From the NCBI RefSeq assembly GCF_964199755.1, contig NC_133918.1:1488001-1552000 (forward strand): a stretch of 64,000 bases of DNA, given 5' to 3'. Source of the stretch: Larus michahellis. Taxonomy: Eukaryota > Chordata > Aves > Charadriiformes > Laridae. Both the position numbers and the translations under genes were made by a program. Of this stretch, positions 59,085-64,000 are shown piece after piece (within the stretch, counting starts at the first letter, position 1; the number at the start of each line of letters is the position of its first letter). The notes under the pieces were generated by a model. That model was not told the origin of the DNA. It saw only the letters and a list, made by a program, of their open reading frames with translations, and ran no database searches.

Positions 59085-60632
59085 GACGGTTCACAGGACA
59101 AGAGGAAATGGCCTCAACTTGCACCAAGGGAGGTTTAGATCAGATATTAGGAAAAATTTTTACACTGAAAAGATTATCAAGCATCGGAACAGGCTGCCCA
59201 GGGAAGTGGTGGAATCACCATCCCGGGAGGAATTTAAAAGCCGAGCAGAAGTGGTGCTGAGGGACATGGGTTAGTGGTGGTTTTCACCAGTGTGAGGTTA
59301 CTGGTTGGACTTGATGATCTGAATCACAGAACATCGGGGTTGGAAGGGACCTCTGGAGATCATCTCCTCCAACCCCCGGCCACAGCAGGGTCACCCACAG
59401 CAGGTGGCACAGGAACGCGTCCAGGCGGGGTTGGAATGTCTCCAGAGATGGAGACTCCCCCACCTCTCTGGGCAGCCTGTGCCAGGGCTCTGCCACCCTC
59501 ACAGCAAAGAAGTTCCTCCTCGTGTTGAGGTGGAACTTCCTATGGTCAAGTTTGTGCCCATTACCCCTTGTCCTGTCCCTGGGCACCACTGAGAAGAGCT
59601 TGGCCCCATCCTCCTGACACCCCCCCTTTCAGTATTTATAAGCGTTGATAAGATTCCCCCCTCAGCCGTCTTTTTTCCAGACTGAAGAGACCCAAATCCC
59701 TCAGCCTTTCCTCCTCAGAGAGGTGTTCCAGCCCCCTCAGCATCTTGGCAGCCCTTTGCTCTCCCCTCTCCAGCAGTTCCCTGTCCTTCTGGAACCGGGG
59801 AGCCCAGAACTGGACACAGCGCTCCAGACACGGCCTCCCCAGGGCCGAGCAGAGGGGGAGAATGACCTCCCTCCACCTGCTGCCCACGCTCTTCTTGATG
59901 CCCCCCAGGATGCCCATTGGCCTTCTTGGCCACAAGGGCCCATCGCTGCCTCATGGGCATCCTGTTGCCCACCAGGACTCCCAGGTCTCTTTCCACAGAG
60001 CTGCTCTCCAGTGGGTCAGCCCCAACCTGTCCTGGGGCAGGGGGTTATTCCTCCCCAGGTGCAGCACCCTACACTTGCCCTTGTTGAACTCCATGAGGTT
60101 CCTCTCTGCCCAGCTCTCCAGCCTGTCCAGGTCTCACTGGATGGTGGCACAGCCTTCTGGTTTGTATCATCAGCGAACTTGCTGAGGGTGCACTCTGTCC
60201 CTTCATCCAGGTCATTGATGAATGTATTGAACAGGACTGGACCCAGTACTGACCCCTGGGGAACACCACTTGTCACTGACCCCCAACTAGACTCTGGGCC
60301 CCTAATCACGACCCTCTGAGCTCTGTCTTTCAACCAGTTTTCAATCCACCCCACTGTCCGTTCATCTAACCCACACTTCCTTGGCTTCCCTATGAGGATG
60401 TTGTGGGAGACGGTGTTGAAAGCCTTGCTGAAGTCAAGGTGGACAACATCCACTGCCCTTCCCTCATCTATCCATCCAGTCATGCCATCATAGAAGGCTA
60501 TCAGATTAGTCAGATATCATTTCCCCTTGGTGAATCCGTGTTGACTACTTCTGATAGCTTTCCTTCCCTCCACATGCTTTGAGATGACAAGCTGAAAGGT
60601 CCCTTCCAACCTAGACAATTCTATGATCCTGG
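59085..60632 (+). mobile_element. CR1 LINE, plus orientation, split by a nested CR1
   Basis: The left part, 59085-59323, holds the ORF2 end and 3' UTR up to TTGGACTTGATGATCTGAA. The right part, 60592-60632, resumes CTGAAAGGTCCCTTCCAACC and ends near AATTCTATGATCCTGG. Joined, the two halves read as one normal CR1 3' end. The interruption is the minus-strand CR1 at 59324-60591. Confidence 0.9.
59324..60591 (-). mobile_element. CR1 LINE nested inside another CR1, minus orientation
   Basis: A 1268-bp, 5'-truncated copy that still carries part of the reverse transcriptase, with [28 protein letters not shown] and the catalytic FADDT motif (about 60160-60176), followed by the ORF2 end ([12 protein letters not shown]). 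A stop or frameshift splits the frame near 60016. CTGAA at 59319-59323 and again at 60592-60596 is the target-site duplication. Confidence 0.92.
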
Positions 60633-63600
60633 AAAACACCCCCCACACACACATCTATCAGCCCAATCACATTAATTCTGTATTTCATGATCCATGCTCT
60701 TCCTACATAATTGGTCAAGTACTCCACAGTACTGGAAGACGACCTTATTAGGCATCTCCCTTGCCAACATACACTAGTTTCCCAAAGGATAAGGCTGAAG
60801 TGGAAAACCATCATGCCATCTATCTGTTTCAGCCATGAACATCTGAAGTCAGAAAAAAAATTCCATTTTGCACAGAAAGCATTGTCACATATACCAGCAA
60901 TTTGTTTCATTTTTTAGCAAAAATCCTGAAAGCAAAAAGGAAACGATTTGGCAAAAAATTTGCGTGAATGGAACTGCAGCTCTCCATGTGCAAAAATCCT
61001 TAAAAATCAACAAGTGATTTCCCCCTGAACCTCAACAACTTCTTAAGCTGTTACTAGTATGGGCTGTATTCTCAATGCTCGATAACACAGACAAAATGAG
61101 AGTCAAACCTGTAGAGCACAAGCTTCAAATTATCACATCATTGTCGTTTAATTAATGGCTGCCAAGTACAACCAAATATACCATCGCCACGTTTAGTGGG
61201 CAAGGAGCATCAATATCCAAAACCAACTCTGGAACCTACTGAGGGCAAAGCAGAGTTAAGTATCTGTTCCCTCTGACTTCCATGCTTCCTAGTCCAGGAG
61301 TTTTAGGAGGTTTAACTCGTCACATGGGCTCTTGCCTAGCTTTAGAGCAGTTACTGATATTGCCAACCCTAGTCAAAGACGATGCTGCCCAGAAGTAAGA
61401 CAGGACTTTCCTTTCTCTCAAATGTATTTTTTCCTACATAGGCATCTCAATATCTAGATCATTTGGTATGCTGCCTCCCATCCTTACTCATTTCACACTG
61501 GCAGCTACTGCTTGGGGAAGCTGGGACAGACCTCGCAAATAACTCCTACCAGAGAAACACAACAACAGACTTAAAGCTTTCTTAGACTCAGGAATTTAAA
61601 GGGCCAGGGAAGAAACAAGTCATAATCCTTTAGGTTGATCCCCAAGCACACACAGACAGAACAACCTCATTTACATCTGCCTCAGTACTGAAACTCCCAC
61701 CTGAGCATTTAAGATATTCAGCTGCCATTTTCTGTTTTCAAATGAATGAGCATATGCACAAGTTATTCCACTGCAGAGTTACCAACACTACACAGAACTG
61801 GTTTTTTGAATTTTTTTTATACTCTGCACCCAGTAGAAGACACACACCACCCTGTTTCCTTGCTTTTATTAAAAAACTCACTGTCAATATTCGCTCCCCA
61901 TTACTTGGGCATTCACCTATCAGGTCTTCTCAACCTTGGATAAATCTCAAGTTTTCTCACTATAATGTTGCTTTCCCCAACAACCAATTCACTCTTACAT
62001 ATCTTGAAAAATATTCCCGAATCTTTCATTGCTAGATGAAAGGCTGTCAAGAAAATAAAGCTGCATGCACGTGATCTAGTGAAGCCTGGTTTCCCCCAGA
62101 CCCCATCTAGATGACAAGCAATGTGGAATAACCTGCAGTGAGAAGTCAAACGTTTTCTCTCCTCTCTAATCCGCCTCTACCACTGACCACCGAGGAGTCC
62201 GGAGCCCAGAGCTCTGCTCAGACCTGGCAGAAGGTCCAAGGCAGGAGGCTCGGGGCCGGGCACACACCGACATACTGTATTACCATCGGCTTCATTTTCT
62301 TATGAAGTCATCCTATAAAGGAAGCTAATGCGGCAGCCAAAAGTTGCTCACCAGTGTTGCTTATTCAGGAGAAGCTGGGGAGACTAGACAAAAAAAAAAG
62401 GGGGGGGGGAATATATGCATGACAAACCGTTTACTTGACAGACTGGAAAAAAAAAAATCGGATCACAATTAGTGATAATAAACAGCAGTCCAGCCTTCCC
62501 GTGACAGGCCTCTCTTTCCAGGCTACTCAGCCTGTGCTTTACAGCAACAGACGTTTTACAGCAGTGTTCTACACAACAGGAAGGAGAGCCAGGGCCATCT
62601 CACCCTGCAAAGTGACTCAGCTGCTCTCCAGCCAGTTCTTTGAAACAAGAAGCAGAAGAGACTTTAAAAAAATAACATCGGAATCCAACCTACTATTTAC
62701 TCCTCGTTTAAGAGCAGAGGGCACCTTTCACTCATTCCCTTCTCCCCTCACTTTTTAGAAATCCAGCTACAGAAAAGTTACAATTCTTTCTAAATAGAGG
62801 CTCCTACAATTCTGACTTGTTTCTAATTAACCAAATTACGTTTTTTAAAGGCTACCATCTGATTTTTTTTTAAAGTGCAAATGAAAGCAATTAACCATCC
62901 CACACTGAAGTACAAACACTGCTGCTTTACACCCATTACTTCTTCATGCAGTTGTTACAACAAACCAACAGAGAAGAACTTAAACAAACCTAACAAATCT
63001 GTCAGTTTTTGTTTAATCACGATGAAGAGCAGAAACAGGGAAGGCAAGGGAGAAGTCAGGAAAAGCAAAAAAAGTGAGGAGGTAACTAGGTGAAAACTCT
63101 AAGAGAACACTTACAGTGTTTATCTTTGAAAAATACATTTAAGATGCAAAAAAGTCTTACATAAAGGAGTTCAGAGCATGGTACAGCACGTTTGCAATTC
63201 AGACACTTGCACATTTACAAGCATTATTGAACTGCCACGGCTGTTGCTTAAAAGCTCTTCCAGAACCTCTTAAACTTAACGGAGTCCTGCTGGCACAGCT
63301 ACATGCTGCTGGAGGCTGGCTTGGGTCAGGCAGCTGAAGGTCCAGACATGAAAATCAGTCCTGCGAAAGGCCGTCTCTCTGGCCACACCACAATAATGTA
63401 CAAACAATACCGAGTAAACAAGAAATATGCAGTGTATCTTCTTCAGAGCTCAGTCCTAACTCATCTACCTTCCCAACATCCTGGGAAGATTACATGAAGC
63501 CTTCTGCTCCGGCAAACCAGTATTAAGCACTCTGAAGATGCATCAACCTGTATATTTCAAGGTAAGAGACAGTTTTACTCTAGGAAACTTGAAGAATGCT

Positions 63601-64000
63601 TTCTAGTGCATACGAAGGCCAGTTACATGCCTACACTGACCACCGCACTACTCCATCAATTTAAGCGAACAGAGTAAAGTTCACAGATGCATAGACATGT
63701 GTTTTGTACAACCAGGAATTCCTGTGTACATTTCCCAACAGCGTTTTTGGTTCTTAAATTTCTTTCAGACCTGGCTTAACCAGGGTAAGATTTTCTGCCC
63801 TTTAAGAACAGGTCTGAGATAATGACCGCTTGCTGCAGTTTTCCTGAAGGTCTGGTTAACACAGTTCTCTCGGCCCATTCTAGTAACACTGGCAATTTCA
63901 AATGCTAGAAAACCAACATAAAAGTCTGTGACTACATTTACCAGCTATATTTTAAAATACTAACCCTTGAAAACTCTAAACTTTAAAAAAAAAATAGAAA
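60633..64000. other. RANBP3 5' intron, right end of window
   Basis: Long AT-rich sequence within the presumed first introns of RANBP3. No exon matching the expected RANBP3 N-terminus was recognised, and no other gene or clear repeat was seen apart from short A and G homopolymers near 62390-62410. Confidence 0.4.

Noticed and set aside
1-64000. CRISPR arrays, bacterial operons, riboswitches, tRNA or rRNA genes
   Set aside because: Vertebrate genomic DNA; no repeat-spacer array, cloverleaf or rRNA sequence was recognised by eye.

Overview
The window is genomic DNA from a bird. The strongest evidence is the many 5'-truncated CR1 LINE copies in both orientations, several ending in the avian-typical ATTCTATGAT-type 3' tail. 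The genes are also vertebrate, with spliced, phase-consistent exons and avian-style features such as 21-bp heptad exons in a butyrophilin-like gene. LTR relics of two kinds resemble those I associate with birds outside the chicken lineage, but I cannot name a species.

Layout, left to right. (1) 100-8155, plus strand: a butyrophilin-type immune receptor missing its signal-peptide exon (IgV, IgC, transmembrane segment, four 21-bp heptad exons, a 33-bp exon, B30.2/SPRY). Its introns hold a pentanucleotide microsatellite and two CR1 copies. (2) About 9.4-9.75 kb: an LTR relic. (3) 11101-13263, plus: GP1BA, platelet glycoprotein Ib alpha, as one coding exon. (4) About 13.8-14.55 kb: a second LTR-like relic. 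(5) 15.3-16.6 kb, plus: a KLHL10-like BTB/BACK fragment lacking kelch repeats, followed by an unassigned minus-strand exon-like block. (6) 17625-21063, minus: KLHL33, four coding exons that join in frame to 734 residues; each intron carries its own degenerate tandem repeat. (7) 23562-28003, minus: NDUFA11, four coding exons, 136 residues, starting in a CpG-rich promoter. (8) 34533 to beyond the right edge, minus: RANBP3. Fifteen exons were resolved and join in frame to 487 residues; the N-terminal exons lie outside the window.

The genes do not form a pathway: an immune receptor, a platelet adhesion receptor, a cullin-3 adaptor-type protein, a complex I subunit and a nuclear export cofactor. 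NDUFA11 and RANBP3 are near neighbours in mammals (human 19p13.3), while GP1BA and KLHL33 are on other human chromosomes. The most notable observations are two ITIM-like tyrosine motifs and a triplicated short motif in the GP1BA cytoplasmic tail, the two BTB-like modules of KLHL33, the truncated KLHL10-like gene beside it, and a clean CR1-into-CR1 nested insertion with a 5-bp target duplication. Splice sites were read by eye and no database search was run.
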